The notes below the pieces were generated by a model. That model was given only the letters and a program-made list of their open reading frames with translations. It did no database searches and had not been told where the DNA came from. 64,000 nucleotides of DNA from Ignavibacteria bacterium (lineage in GTDB: Bacteria > Bacteroidota > Ignavibacteria > Kapaibacteriales > Kapaibacteriaceae), in the NCBI GenBank assembly GCA_947495975.1, contig CANMBE010000010.1, positions 33,730 through 97,729 on the forward strand, in the 5' to 3' direction. Below are positions 52,666-61,374 of this stretch, in pieces. The translations under genes and the position numbers were made by a program. Numbering within the stretch: the stretch's first letter is position 1; every line of letters starts with the position of its first letter.

Positions 52666-54984
52666 ATGTCTACGTCTAAGCCACTATCTCGCTTCTTGAT
52701 GACGCTGGTCGTGATTGCGACAGGGTTCATCAGTTTGGTCGCCCAAGTGCGTCCAACACCATCCGAATTCAAAGCAAAGGTCGTTGCAGAGCCAAACGCT
52801 GCTGCGTACGTCTTTTTATCATGGATTGGAGTTACTGGAGACGGTCAGCCAGCCGCATACAACATCTACATGGCAGCCGGACAAACTGAGGACGAAACAA
52901 AGTTTGATAAAGTTGGCCGTGTTGAAGTAAAGCCAAATGATCCACCGCGCGAGAACTCCTACAGTTTCATGGTGAAGGATCTCAAGCCAGGTACGTACAC
53001 ATTCTATGTGCGCGGTGCATGGGCAAACGACCTCGGACCTCGCACACCAATCAAGGTTCTCGTTATTGAGGACAAGACTGAAGCAAAAATCTGGTTCGCT
53101 TCTTCACCTGTGAAGACCGGACATGTTAGCAAGCCATACAGTTACGAAGCCAAGGCCAAAGCACTTGTTGATGGTATGATCCGCTACTCGCTTATCAATG
53201 CACCAGAAGGCATGACGATTAATGCTGAAACGGGTCTTATCACATGGAATGAGCCACGTGCTGGACGTTATGAAATCACAGTCAAGGCATCTATCGAAGC
53301 TGGCGGCGTTGTAATCTTTACAAAGCAAAGCTACGTTCTTGAAATTGGCAAGGGCGAAGACGAACCAAAGCATTGCGCAACGCTAACGGGTGACGTAAAA
53401 TTTGAAGACCCAGCAAATACAGTTGTACGCGGTGTTGTAATTGCATGGCGTCTTGATAGAGCCACAAAGGACAACGGAGACACTCTCGAGACGTTCAGTC
53501 CGGTGTACAAGGCCGAAATCAAGGGTGGCATGTACATTCTTGAAGTTCCTGCTGGCACATACAAGCTTCGTGTTGAAGGCGAGAACTTCCTAGCAGAGTG
53601 GCACGAAAACGTTGGCGAACTTGCAGATGCAATGACTGTTGTTGCTGAGTGTAACACACGCACTGTGGTCAACTTTACGGTAACGGCAAGACCAGAGCCT
53701 ACAATAGTTGTTATTAAGGGCCGCGTTTTTGACGCACTCACCAAAGCGGGCCTCAAGGCACTTGTGATCTTCGATGCTCGTTCCAAAGAAGATGGCGGCG
53801 TAGACGGTCGTTACCGTCGCCTCGTTGCAGAAACAAATGCAGAAGGCAATTATGAAATCCGCCTCCAAGCTGGTGTGAATTACGTTGCGTATGCAAAGAT
53901 TCTTGGCCATGATAATAAAGAATCAGACTACCTCGCAGAGTTCTGGAACGATACTCACGATGCATCTACAGCAACACTCATCAATGTTACTGCAAACGAA
54001 GACGGCATCAACTTCTCAATGGACAAGCGGCCAGTGTTTGAGAATGGCTTTAGCGGCATGCTGAAGAACACGCACACAGGCGCTGGCGTATCTGGTAAGG
54101 TTATTGCCTACCTGATCCATCACAAGATCAAAGACAGCGGCGATACACTTCTGGACAAGCACAGCGTTCAGACAGTAGAAACAGATGCTAACTTCGGCTA
54201 TCGTTTCACAAATCTTGAGCCCGGCATATACATCGTATTCGGTGTTCCTTCTGAGCGTCCAAACGTTCCCGGTTGGATGAAGTTTGCTGGAACTGCTGCA
54301 ACTGAGTGGCACGAAGCAACTCGCATTGAAGTTGGCGAAGTAATGCTCACAGTTGAGTATGACATACTCCTAGATACAGCCAAGGGCGAGCGTGGCAAGG
54401 GTCGCGTCCGTGGTTGGATCTATGACAAGCGTGGTGGCATCTTCAACAAGGAAGACAACGACGGTCGTGTTCAAAACGCATCTGCAGTCACAGGCTCACT
54501 TGTTGTAGCTCGTGATGAAGATGGAGACATCATCGACTTTGCACTCTCCGAAAACGAAGGCGCATTTGAACTCACAGAGCTTTCTGTAGGCACCATCACA
54601 GTAACTGCAGATCGTCTCGACTTTGATCCAACGTCACAAGTGATCACGCTTGATGCAGCAAACACAGATCATCAGCTTTCGCTTGGCCTCGTAGCTAGCG
54701 TAACTGGTGTTGAAGTACCTGTAGATGCAGTTGGTGGTACAGTGAACCTGTGGCCTAACCCAGCATCCGCAAATGCTACTGTCCGCTTCTCATCCGTAAC
54801 TGGTAGTGCAGACATCCGCATCCTTTCAATGACAGGAGTTGTACTTGCTACGCAGAATGTAAACGTTAACAATGGAGAAACATCGGTTGTTCTGAACACG
54901 AACGCACTGCCAATCGGCATGGTTATGGTTCACGTAACAAACGGAACTTCAACGTTTGCTCTTCCATTGCAAATCGTTCGATAG
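52666..54984 (+). CDS. Secreted multidomain protein (FN3/Ig, carboxypeptidase-regulatory-like repeats, T9SS domain)
   Basis: The 772-residue protein has a signal peptide (to about residue 28, SLVAQ) and an FN3-like domain (about 30-130, ending LKPGTYTFYVRGAW). A He_PIG/Ig-like domain follows (YSLINAPEGMTINAETGLITWNEPRAGRYEITVKA), then at least three carboxypeptidase-regulatory-like beta repeats (VFDALTKAGLKALVIFDARSKEDGG, GMLKNTHTGAGVSGKVIAYLIHHKIKDSGDTLLDKHSV, GWIYDKRGGIFNKEDNDG). A type A T9SS domain ends it (NLWPNPASANATVRF). ATG 52666 follows GGAGG by 8 bases. A strong terminator lies downstream. It may be the output of the neighbouring sigma system (inference). Confidence 0.87.
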   Translation: MSTSKPLSRFLMTLVVIATGFISLVAQVRPTPSEFKAKVVAEPNAAAYVFLSWIGVTGDGQPAAYNIYMAAGQTEDETKFDKVGRVEVKPNDPPRENSYSFMVKDLKPGTYTFYVRGAWANDLGPRTPIKVLVIEDKTEAKIWFASSPVKTGHVSKPYSYEAKAKALVDGMIRYSLINAPEGMTINAETGLITWNEPRAGRYEITVKASIEAGGVVIFTKQSYVLEIGKGEDEPKHCATLTGDVKFEDPANTVVRGVVIAWRLDRATKDNGDTLETFSPVYKAEIKGGMYILEVPAGTYKLRVEGENFLAEWHENVGELADAMTVVAECNTRTVVNFTVTARPEPTIVVIKGRVFDALTKAGLKALVIFDARSKEDGGVDGRYRRLVAETNAEGNYEIRLQAGVNYVAYAKILGHDNKESDYLAEFWNDTHDASTATLINVTANEDGINFSMDKRPVFENGFSGMLKNTHTGAGVSGKVIAYLIHHKIKDSGDTLLDKHSVQTVETDANFGYRFTNLEPGIYIVFGVPSERPNVPGWMKFAGTAATEWHEATRIEVGEVMLTVEYDILLDTAKGERGKGRVRGWIYDKRGGIFNKEDNDGRVQNASAVTGSLVVARDEDGDIIDFALSENEGAFELTELSVGTITVTADRLDFDPTSQVITLDAANTDHQLSLGLVASVTGVEVPVDAVGGTVNLWPNPASANATVRFSSVTGSADIRILSMTGVVLATQNVNVNNGETSVVLNTNALPIGMVMVHVTNGTSTFALPLQIVR

Positions 54985-55025
54985 AACAACAGGTTCCCGC
55001 TCGTTCGGGAATTGATAAATATCCT

Positions 55026-55064
55026 ACGGGGTTGAGGCGAAAGCCGCAACCCCGTTGTTATTTT
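55026..55064 (+). terminator. Intrinsic terminator after the FN3/T9SS gene
   Basis: ACGGGGTTG / CAACCCCGT stem with an inner GGC-GAAA-GCC helix, followed by TTGTTATTTT. It ends 7 bases before the next ATG. Confidence 0.85.
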
Positions 55065-55070
55065 ACCGCT

Positions 55071-57035
55071 ATGATAACTAATCGCATAGTCTTGATCTTC
55101 CTCGCTGCATGTATCGGAGTGTCGGCCCAGATTTCAACTCCTACGTTGTTCCAACCACAGATCTTTGACGTGCAGCATTATGACGCAACAATTGCATTCC
55201 CAGATCCGGCCGCACGAACGATCATTGCCGACGTGTCAATCGTTGTTCGATGGACATCAGCTGCACCGGTACCCACGTTTCCATTCCATTTGCGCGGCCT
55301 CTTGATCGACTCAGTTTTTGTGAATGGGGCTCCTTCAACCGTTGCAACGTTTGGTGTTGATGCATCCGATACAATGCATCATCGTGTTACAATTGGGCGT
55401 AACGTAGTGGCGGGTAACCTAGACACTATTCGTGTTTTTTACCATGGAACAATGACGAATGAAGGTGGCACTCGTCCATGGGGCGGCGTGCACTTTCAAG
55501 ACAGCGTATTGTATGCTATGGGTGTCGGTTTCAAGAATGTCTATGTGAGCTCAACGCAACATTGGCTTGCGTGTTATGATCATCCATCTGACAAGGCCAC
55601 GTTTAGCGCACAATTTGTTGTACCAAATACAATATGGGTTGTAGCATCAGTTGGCAAAGAGATTACAAACCGCCCACCAGGCACTCTTGATAGCACCATC
55701 TACCGATGGAGTGAAGATCATCCTACAGCAACATATCTATTGACGTTTGCAGTAGCCCCATACAAAAAGATTGAACTACCGAGCGATGTACCACATGTAT
55801 TCTACACACTGGCAAGGGACAGTGCAAAGAGTGCGAAATCGTATTCTCGCGTGCCACACATGACAACGTTGTTTGCAAATACATACGGCGCATATCCATT
55901 TGACAAGGTCGGCTTTTGCAATACGGTTGAAGGTTCGATGGAGCATCAGTCAATGATCTCCTTTAAACTTTCCATTGCGCAGAGTGGTGAAACACAGAAC
56001 CGCACGGCAGCACACGAGCTTGCTCATCAATGGTTTGGTGATTGTGTGAGCCCCGTAGACTATAGATACGCATGGCTTACCGAGAGTTTTGCTACGTATA
56101 GCGAGAGTGTCTGGCTCGAAGAAATCCTCGGCTTTTCGGTCTATCTCAAATCGATTTCCGAAACAGCAACAGCATACATCAAGCAGGTTTCAAAAAGCGA
56201 GGGTGTTTTTGCTCTTGAGGATTTTCCGCGGCAAGCCCCTTCATCAAACTATCCGCAGACTATTTATGGCAAGGGGGCTGTTGTTGTTGCAATGATGCGC
56301 GCAATTGCAGGTGATGAACCTTTTACACAGGCGCTGCAAGGGTACATCCAATCTCATCGTTACGCAACGGCCGCAACAATCGATATGAAGAATGCAATGC
56401 GTTCAGCTCTTGGCGCAAAGACTGATAGATTCTTTGACGAGTGGGTAACAGGTATTGGTTGGCCGCAGTTGAACATTAATATTGGCCAGGATGGTAGTGA
56501 TGCAAAAATTACAATTCACCAAGTGCAGCAAAATCTGCATCCTACATGGCCAATTTTTACATCGCTACCCTTGAATGTAGTGTATACGCGCAATGGTTTT
56601 GCGGGTATCGATACTCTCGATGTTGTGATGTATTGTGATTCAACGGGGCTCATAGAATTCAACTGCACAGAGCTGCTCAGTGTGAATGCAGGAGCAAGAT
56701 GTAGATCACTTGTAGAGACTATGCGAACAACGTCCACAATGGACTTTTTCGAAGGAAATACGACTCTTGTCAATCCCTCGTTACGCGCAGGCTTCGCACT
56801 TGCACCAAATCCTGCGAATGATAGCATAACGCTTGTTCGCAGCGACGCGCGCTCATCCATCATTGTCCGCATTGTTGATATGCAAGGTTCAACACTGCAC
56901 ACACAAACATGTGGTGCCAATGAATCGAATTGTTTGATCAGCACTCGTTCATTATCAAACGGTGCTTACAACATTATCGTTGATGGCGGTAAGACTCCAG
57001 TGCGCTTGCCACTGAACATTACACGCGGAGAGTAA
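55071..57035 (+). CDS. M1-family zinc aminopeptidase with T9SS sorting domain
   Basis: The 654-residue secreted protein has a signal peptide (MITNRIVLIFLAACIGVSA-Q), an N-terminal beta domain and an M1 catalytic domain. The substrate-binding motif is GSMEHQSM (about 289; GxMEN-like, with H for N), and the zinc motif is HELAHQWFGD (about 315) with the second glutamate in LTESFATYSE (about 338). A C-terminal ~85-residue T9SS domain follows (FALAPNPANDSITLV..., LSNGAYNIIVDG). The MEH variant of GAMEN may alter N-terminal recognition. It overlaps the convergent ABC gene by 17 bases. Confidence 0.92.
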   Translation: MITNRIVLIFLAACIGVSAQISTPTLFQPQIFDVQHYDATIAFPDPAARTIIADVSIVVRWTSAAPVPTFPFHLRGLLIDSVFVNGAPSTVATFGVDASDTMHHRVTIGRNVVAGNLDTIRVFYHGTMTNEGGTRPWGGVHFQDSVLYAMGVGFKNVYVSSTQHWLACYDHPSDKATFSAQFVVPNTIWVVASVGKEITNRPPGTLDSTIYRWSEDHPTATYLLTFAVAPYKKIELPSDVPHVFYTLARDSAKSAKSYSRVPHMTTLFANTYGAYPFDKVGFCNTVEGSMEHQSMISFKLSIAQSGETQNRTAAHELAHQWFGDCVSPVDYRYAWLTESFATYSESVWLEEILGFSVYLKSISETATAYIKQVSKSEGVFALEDFPRQAPSSNYPQTIYGKGAVVVAMMRAIAGDEPFTQALQGYIQSHRYATAATIDMKNAMRSALGAKTDRFFDEWVTGIGWPQLNINIGQDGSDAKITIHQVQQNLHPTWPIFTSLPLNVVYTRNGFAGIDTLDVVMYCDSTGLIEFNCTELLSVNAGARCRSLVETMRTTSTMDFFEGNTTLVNPSLRAGFALAPNPANDSITLVRSDARSSIIVRIVDMQGSTLHTQTCGANESNCLISTRSLSNGAYNIIVDGGKTPVRLPLNITRGE

Positions 57036-58338
57036 TCCAGCGGGCGATTTCTTTTAGCGTTGGTTTCTTACCGTATGAGAGAATGCCGATGCGGTAGATC
57101 CGCGATGCAAGCCAGATAGCAGCAAAGAATCCGCCGATGCTGAGCAGCATTGAAGTGATGATCTGCCATGCTGGTACATCCGTTGCTGCCACACGCACCG
57201 TCATGAGGATGGGAGAGAACAGGGGTATCATAGATGCAATGACAGCAAACGTGCCGTTGGGAGCTGCAATAACGTTGCCAATGAACAACATTGTGAGAAT
57301 GATTGGTAGCGTTATTGGAAGCGTAAGCGAATTTGCATCAGACTCTTGATCAACAGCAGAGCCAACGGCTGCAAAGAGTGAAGCATAGAGAAAGTAGCCC
57401 GCAAAAAAATTGAAGATGAACATCAAGATTGTCACCGCAGAAATAGTCGGGAGAGTAACTCCACGTGATGCCAAAGCGCCACTCATCCCAATGCCTTGTT
57501 GCGTAGGGTTTGATGCCTGCATCTGTTGCATTTGATGAACAGTTTCGGGAGACATCGATGGCGCGAGCAGTGCACCAACTCCCATGGTAACACACGTACC
57601 AAGCACAAACCACAGAACGAGTTGTGTAAGGCCTACGAGTCCAATTCCAATAACCTTACCCATCATTATCTCAAACGGACGTGCAGACGAGGCCAATACT
57701 TCAATGATTCGATTGGCTTTTTCTTCTACCACACCGCGCATCACCATTGAGCCATAGAGAAAGATGAGCATGTAGATCAGGAAACCACCGATATATCCAA
57801 CCATTGCCGAGGCCTCTGACTCGTCGGCCTCTACCCCTTTGTCAGTTACTTTCAGCGAAACAACATCTATTCCGCGTTCAACCAGGTCAATCACTGCCGT
57901 ATCCGTTCCAACCTTTTGGAGTCGGGCCTTCACGATAAGGGGCTCCATCGCCTCCTGAATGGAAGACTCAAACGCAATCCCTGAGCCCCCTCTCGAATAC
58001 ATGGTCACCTTACCACTATCGAGAATATCCGAGGGGATCACAACATAGGCTTGAATGGACTCGGCTTTAACCGCATCAGCAAGCTCAGCCTCTGTGCGGC
58101 CGCCAGCAAGCTCATAGCGTGCAGTATCGGTATGGGTCACTGCTGCGCCCAGACCGTCAGCTTTATCTACTACAACCACCTTCCCCACCCCACCATCGCC
58201 TGCCAGAAGAGCTGCCAATACAGGCACTGCAATGATGAGGGCAAGCCCAAAGGGGGCCAGCAGAGTGGAGATGATGAACCACTTTGCCCGCACGCGGGTG
58301 CGGTACTCATGCGAGATGATAACAGATATCTTGCTCAT
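57019..58338 (-). CDS. ABC-2 type transporter permease (NatB-like)
   Basis: The 439-residue protein has an N-terminal helix (VRAKWFIISTLLAPFGLALIIAVPVLAALL), a large extracytoplasmic domain (about 50-175) and a C-terminal cluster of five to six helices with the ABC-2 core EEKANRIIEVLASSARPFEIMMGKVIGIGLVGLTQLVLW. This fits NatB/YhaP-like sodium or drug efflux permeases. No cognate ATPase gene is in the window. The start at 58338 (MSKISVIISHEYRTRV) is by homology; the open frame continues 37 codons upstream. Confidence 0.88.
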   Translation of the reverse strand: MSKISVIISHEYRTRVRAKWFIISTLLAPFGLALIIAVPVLAALLAGDGGVGKVVVVDKADGLGAAVTHTDTARYELAGGRTEAELADAVKAESIQAYVVIPSDILDSGKVTMYSRGGSGIAFESSIQEAMEPLIVKARLQKVGTDTAVIDLVERGIDVVSLKVTDKGVEADESEASAMVGYIGGFLIYMLIFLYGSMVMRGVVEEKANRIIEVLASSARPFEIMMGKVIGIGLVGLTQLVLWFVLGTCVTMGVGALLAPSMSPETVHQMQQMQASNPTQQGIGMSGALASRGVTLPTISAVTILMFIFNFFAGYFLYASLFAAVGSAVDQESDANSLTLPITLPIILTMLFIGNVIAAPNGTFAVIASMIPLFSPILMTVRVAATDVPAWQIITSMLLSIGGFFAAIWLASRIYRIGILSYGKKPTLKEIARWITLRV

Positions 58339-58399
58339 GGGGGCCTTGGGACGAACTCTAAGGTAGAAAGTTACGACTCGCTGTATTCTCATCCGTTCG

Positions 58400-58407
58400 T
58401 AGTTTTG
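58400..58407 (+). promoter_or_regulatory. Promoter -7 box of citrate synthase (TAGTTTTG)
   Basis: TAGTTTTG matches TAnnTTTG, 27 bases ahead of the ATG at 58435. No clear -33 element. Confidence 0.5.
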
Positions 58408-58434
58408 CAAGCTATACCAACGGAGACAACCTAA

Positions 58435-59706
58435 ATGAGCATCCTTCACGAGAAGCTAACCATTGAAGCCACAGCTCTCCGTGCAAAGCGCACAGAGCTG
58501 TTAAAGGAGCATGGAGACACAGTACTAAGCAGCGTTACTATTGAGCAAGTGCTTGGTGGTATGCGCGGAGTACCCGCATTGATTTGCGAAACATCAAGTG
58601 TGTCTGCTGATGAGGGATTGCGTATTCGCAACATTCCAATTCTTGAGCTCACAAACATTTCACCAGAAGAAACATTCTGGTTGCTTGTTACGGGCGATCG
58701 TGCAACAGAGACAGAGCTCGAAGAACTTCGCAAGGTATTCGCAAAATATTATGCCGTGCCACAATATGTGGTAGACACGCTAAAGGCTATGCCAAAGGAT
58801 TCACATCCTATGGCGATGCTAGGTGTGGGTTTACTTACGATGGAGCGCGAGAGCGAATTCCGTGCAGCGTATGACAAAGGTGCTGGCAAGGATGCATTGT
58901 GGCAATCCATGGTGAATGATTCAGTACGACTCATTGCATCCATGCCTGGAATTGCGGCTGCTATCTATCGCATTCGCTTTAACAAGGGTGAAGTGATTGC
59001 TCCGCTTAAAGATGACAACGATCTATCGAACAACTTTGCGCACATGCTAGGTGTGAGTGATGACGCATCGTGGAAAGAACTTGTCCGCCTCTATCTCGTG
59101 CTGCACTCAGACCACGAAGGTGGCAACGTGAGTGCTATGACGTCATACGTAGTAAGCTCTGCGTTAAGCGATCCCTTCTACAGCGTATCGGCTGCCATGA
59201 GCGGACTTGCTGGCCCCCTCCACGGACTTGCGAACCAAGAGTGCCTGCGTTTCATCATCGATGTGCGCGAGCAGTTTGGTGGCGTACCAACAGATGAACA
59301 GCTCACTGAATACACATGGAACCGTCTCAAGAACGGTCAGGTAATTCCTGGCTACGGCCACGCCGTTCTGCGTGTTACGGACCCACGCTTTACAGCATTC
59401 ATTGCCTTTGGTGAGAAGCACAACTTGCAGGATGACAACGTGCAGATCGCGCATAAGATCTTCAAGCTCGTACCTGGTATTTTGTTGGAACACGGCAAGG
59501 CTAAGAACCCGTGGCCAAATGTTGATGCAGCCTCCGGATCGCTGCTCCATGCATACGGCATGACCGAGTTTGACTTCTATACCGTCATGTTTGGCGTTTC
59601 TCGCGCTATTGGCCTCTGCTCGCAGATGGTTGTGAACCGCATGATGGCTTCGCCGATTGTACGTCCGAAGTCTTTGACGCTGGCGGAATTGGTAGCTGCT
59701 CGTTGA
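58435..59706 (+). CDS. gltA: Citrate synthase
   Basis: This enzyme condenses oxaloacetate with acetyl-CoA in the TCA cycle. The 423-residue protein shows LGGMRGVPALICETSSVSADEGLRIRNIPILE, HSDHEGGNVSAMTSYVVSSALSDPFYSVSAAMSGLAGPLHGLANQECLRF (two active-site histidines) and IPGYGHAVLRVTDPRF (third histidine and arginine). The GPLHGLANQE block is of the eukaryote-like (mitochondrial) type I form. It has its own promoter. Confidence 0.95.
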   Translation: MSILHEKLTIEATALRAKRTELLKEHGDTVLSSVTIEQVLGGMRGVPALICETSSVSADEGLRIRNIPILELTNISPEETFWLLVTGDRATETELEELRKVFAKYYAVPQYVVDTLKAMPKDSHPMAMLGVGLLTMERESEFRAAYDKGAGKDALWQSMVNDSVRLIASMPGIAAAIYRIRFNKGEVIAPLKDDNDLSNNFAHMLGVSDDASWKELVRLYLVLHSDHEGGNVSAMTSYVVSSALSDPFYSVSAAMSGLAGPLHGLANQECLRFIIDVREQFGGVPTDEQLTEYTWNRLKNGQVIPGYGHAVLRVTDPRFTAFIAFGEKHNLQDDNVQIAHKIFKLVPGILLEHGKAKNPWPNVDAASGSLLHAYGMTEFDFYTVMFGVSRAIGLCSQMVVNRMMASPIVRPKSLTLAELVAAR

Positions 59707-59920
59707 GTGACTTTGCAAGGGACCCCTCTGTGCCAACACCAGCGTATCATTACCACAAGCACTGACAATCACGAGTCTCTAAACGAATAAGCGGGTGTTA
59801 TTCCAAGTTCCACTTGGGCCATTAGCTGGACAATAAGTTAGGATTTCGAGCGTGATATGCTCGACTGACAGGACCAAAATGGTCTATGAGTTCTGTTCAT
59901 TCTAGCTCTCAGGAGAATTC

Positions 59921-60334
59921 ATGTTACCCGCCTTTAGCGAAGCCAATATCAATGCCTATCTCGTGTCGATAAATAGCTCGGTAATCGGCATAACGACATT
60001 CTACAACGATTTGAACACCAACTGGCTCGGTGCGTTTCAATCACGGTTTACCTTAACTCCGGCCAACACTACCCTTCTGAACAACTTCGACCCTGCTGGC
60101 AAAGCCGCCATTATTGAGGCAATGTTCAACTGCAGCAGATGGGCTAATTTTCCGAACATTTCGTTCCCAATCGAAATGGAGATTATTGGCTTTGCATCCC
60201 CTGTTCCGCCCCAGGCCATGGGTCTTGAGGATTGGAAGATTAAGGCCGAGGGGGGCACGTACTATGATCCAAACGGAGTCATGAGGTTTACAGTGAAAAA
60301 GGTCACCGTTGAAGCCCCTGTGCCCCAGTGTTAG
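59921..60334 (+). CDS. Hypothetical protein (137 aa)
   Basis: The protein starts MLPAFSEANINAYLVSINSS after an AGGAG ribosome-binding site. It has no signal peptide or membrane segment, and contains an Asn/Thr/Pro-rich middle and the phrase AEGGTYYDPNGVMRFTVKK near the end. I do not recognise a family. It sits with the next gene in a small island between citrate synthase and a broken DUF1569 gene. The gap 59707-59920 upstream holds no gene or clear element. Confidence 0.6.
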   Translation: MLPAFSEANINAYLVSINSSVIGITTFYNDLNTNWLGAFQSRFTLTPANTTLLNNFDPAGKAAIIEAMFNCSRWANFPNISFPIEMEIIGFASPVPPQAMGLEDWKIKAEGGTYYDPNGVMRFTVKKVTVEAPVPQC

Positions 60335-60938
60335 AAAACCGATCAAACTGCTTTGCCTCATATCGCTGATGATTCTTACCACGGTACCGGTTCTGTGCAA
60401 CGATGGCGATGTCAGATTGAGTGCACGAACCGGGCCCGTGGCCTCTGCCATCAGTCCACATTGGCGCTTGGCCTTATCGGTCGAATACGAGTTGGACCTG
60501 ATAGACATTGGCTTCGTCGTCGATTTCCCACTATCAAGATACACTCAAGGTCAATCGGAGGGAGGCGAGGTATTCGTCTTGAATTCGCTCGGCTTCATGG
60601 CAGACGTGGGCTATCGGTCCGAAATCGGTAAAGATTGGGCCTTGGTGTTCGGCAGTACATTAGGTGCCAGAGACCTTGCGTATGAGACTGATTCGGATAA
60701 CAGTAACAACCCGACAGATTGGATTCCCTTCATTCCGAGTAGCACGGTTGGCAGCCAAATGTACCTTGTTGCTGCGCCCTATGCCCAGGTCAACTGCACA
60801 GTCTCACGCGGTTACCGGTTCTTTGTTCGGATAGGTTACGAGTTGCATGTTGGCCAAGACTATCAAGGTATCAAGGCAACCGACTTCTCTGGCTTCGCTC
60901 TTCAGCTGGGTGTGAAGCTGCCTCTCTTTACGATCTGA
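60309..60938 (+). CDS. Predicted outer-membrane beta-barrel protein
   Basis: The 209-residue protein has a signal peptide (KPIKLLCLISLMILTTVPVLC) and about eight alternating strands (WRLALSVEYELDLIDIGFVVDF, LGFMADVGYRSEIGKDWALVFGSTLGARDLAY, YRFFVRIGYELHVGQDY, FALQLGVKLPLF). Its start is uncertain: TTG at 60309 overlaps the previous gene by 26 bases, and ATG 60369 would cut the leader. It is probably coupled to the 137-residue gene. Family unknown. Confidence 0.6.
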   Translation: MKPLCPSVRKPIKLLCLISLMILTTVPVLCNDGDVRLSARTGPVASAISPHWRLALSVEYELDLIDIGFVVDFPLSRYTQGQSEGGEVFVLNSLGFMADVGYRSEIGKDWALVFGSTLGARDLAYETDSDNSNNPTDWIPFIPSSTVGSQMYLVAAPYAQVNCTVSRGYRFFVRIGYELHVGQDYQGIKATDFSGFALQLGVKLPLFTI

Positions 60939-60962
60939 ATGATGCCGACTAGAAATTCTGAT

Positions 60963-61160
60963 TCAGCCTGTTGAAAAGCACCCTGACATATAGAATAGAC
61001 TCGGCTCGCCAAAGGTGTATTCATACGGCACGTTGAGGTGGGCCAGCATCTGGGCCGACGTCATGGAGCCCCATTGCCGAGGAGTAGTTACCGTAAGAGC
61101 ATCTAGGCGTGCAAATGCATCGGATTTTGATGACTCAAGAAAAACAGATGGGTAGGCCAT
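60963..61160 (-). pseudogene. Truncated DUF1569 (DinB-like) gene fragment
   Basis: The 65 residues match the N-terminus of DUF1569 proteins (PSVFLESSKSDAFARLDALTV, RQWGSMTSAQMLAHLNVPYEYTFGEP), which normally run to about 150 residues. Homology ends near 60978, and the frame closes after GCFSTG. The missing C-terminus is not found nearby in any frame I examined. The gene was probably broken by insertion or deletion at the edge of the adjacent island. Confidence 0.65.
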
Positions 61161-61181
61161 AAGGTTTTACAAGAAAATGAA

Positions 61182-61209
61182 AAAGCCCCAGACTCTCGTG
61201 CGGGGCTTT
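61182..61209 (-). terminator. Intrinsic terminator of tRNA-Val
   Basis: Minus strand: AAAGCCCC / GGGGCTTT stem followed by a T-rich tract. A TATCTTTG box on the opposite strand begins right after it (61211-61218); whether that box is used is unclear, as no -33 element is visible. Confidence 0.75.
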
Positions 61210-61241
61210 GTATCTTTGCCCTTTCTGGGGGACGGATTCGT

Positions 61242-61314
<73 letters not shown>

Positions 61315-61323
61315 AAAGGGCTC

Positions 61324-61331
61324 CAAATTTA
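61324..61331 (-). promoter_or_regulatory. Promoter -7 box of tRNA-Val (TAAATTTG)
   Basis: TAAATTTG on the minus strand matches TAnnTTTG, 9 bases ahead of the mature tRNA, similar to the spacing at tRNA-Thr. Confidence 0.5.
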
Positions 61332-61374
61332 CGCAAATTGATCATTACTCGATGTTTCACGGGAAAGGGACTGC

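Noticed and set aside
61211..61218. TATCTTTG box on the plus strand as the hppA promoter
   Set aside because: No -33 element; a 156-base leader would run antisense through tRNA-Val; kept only as a note.
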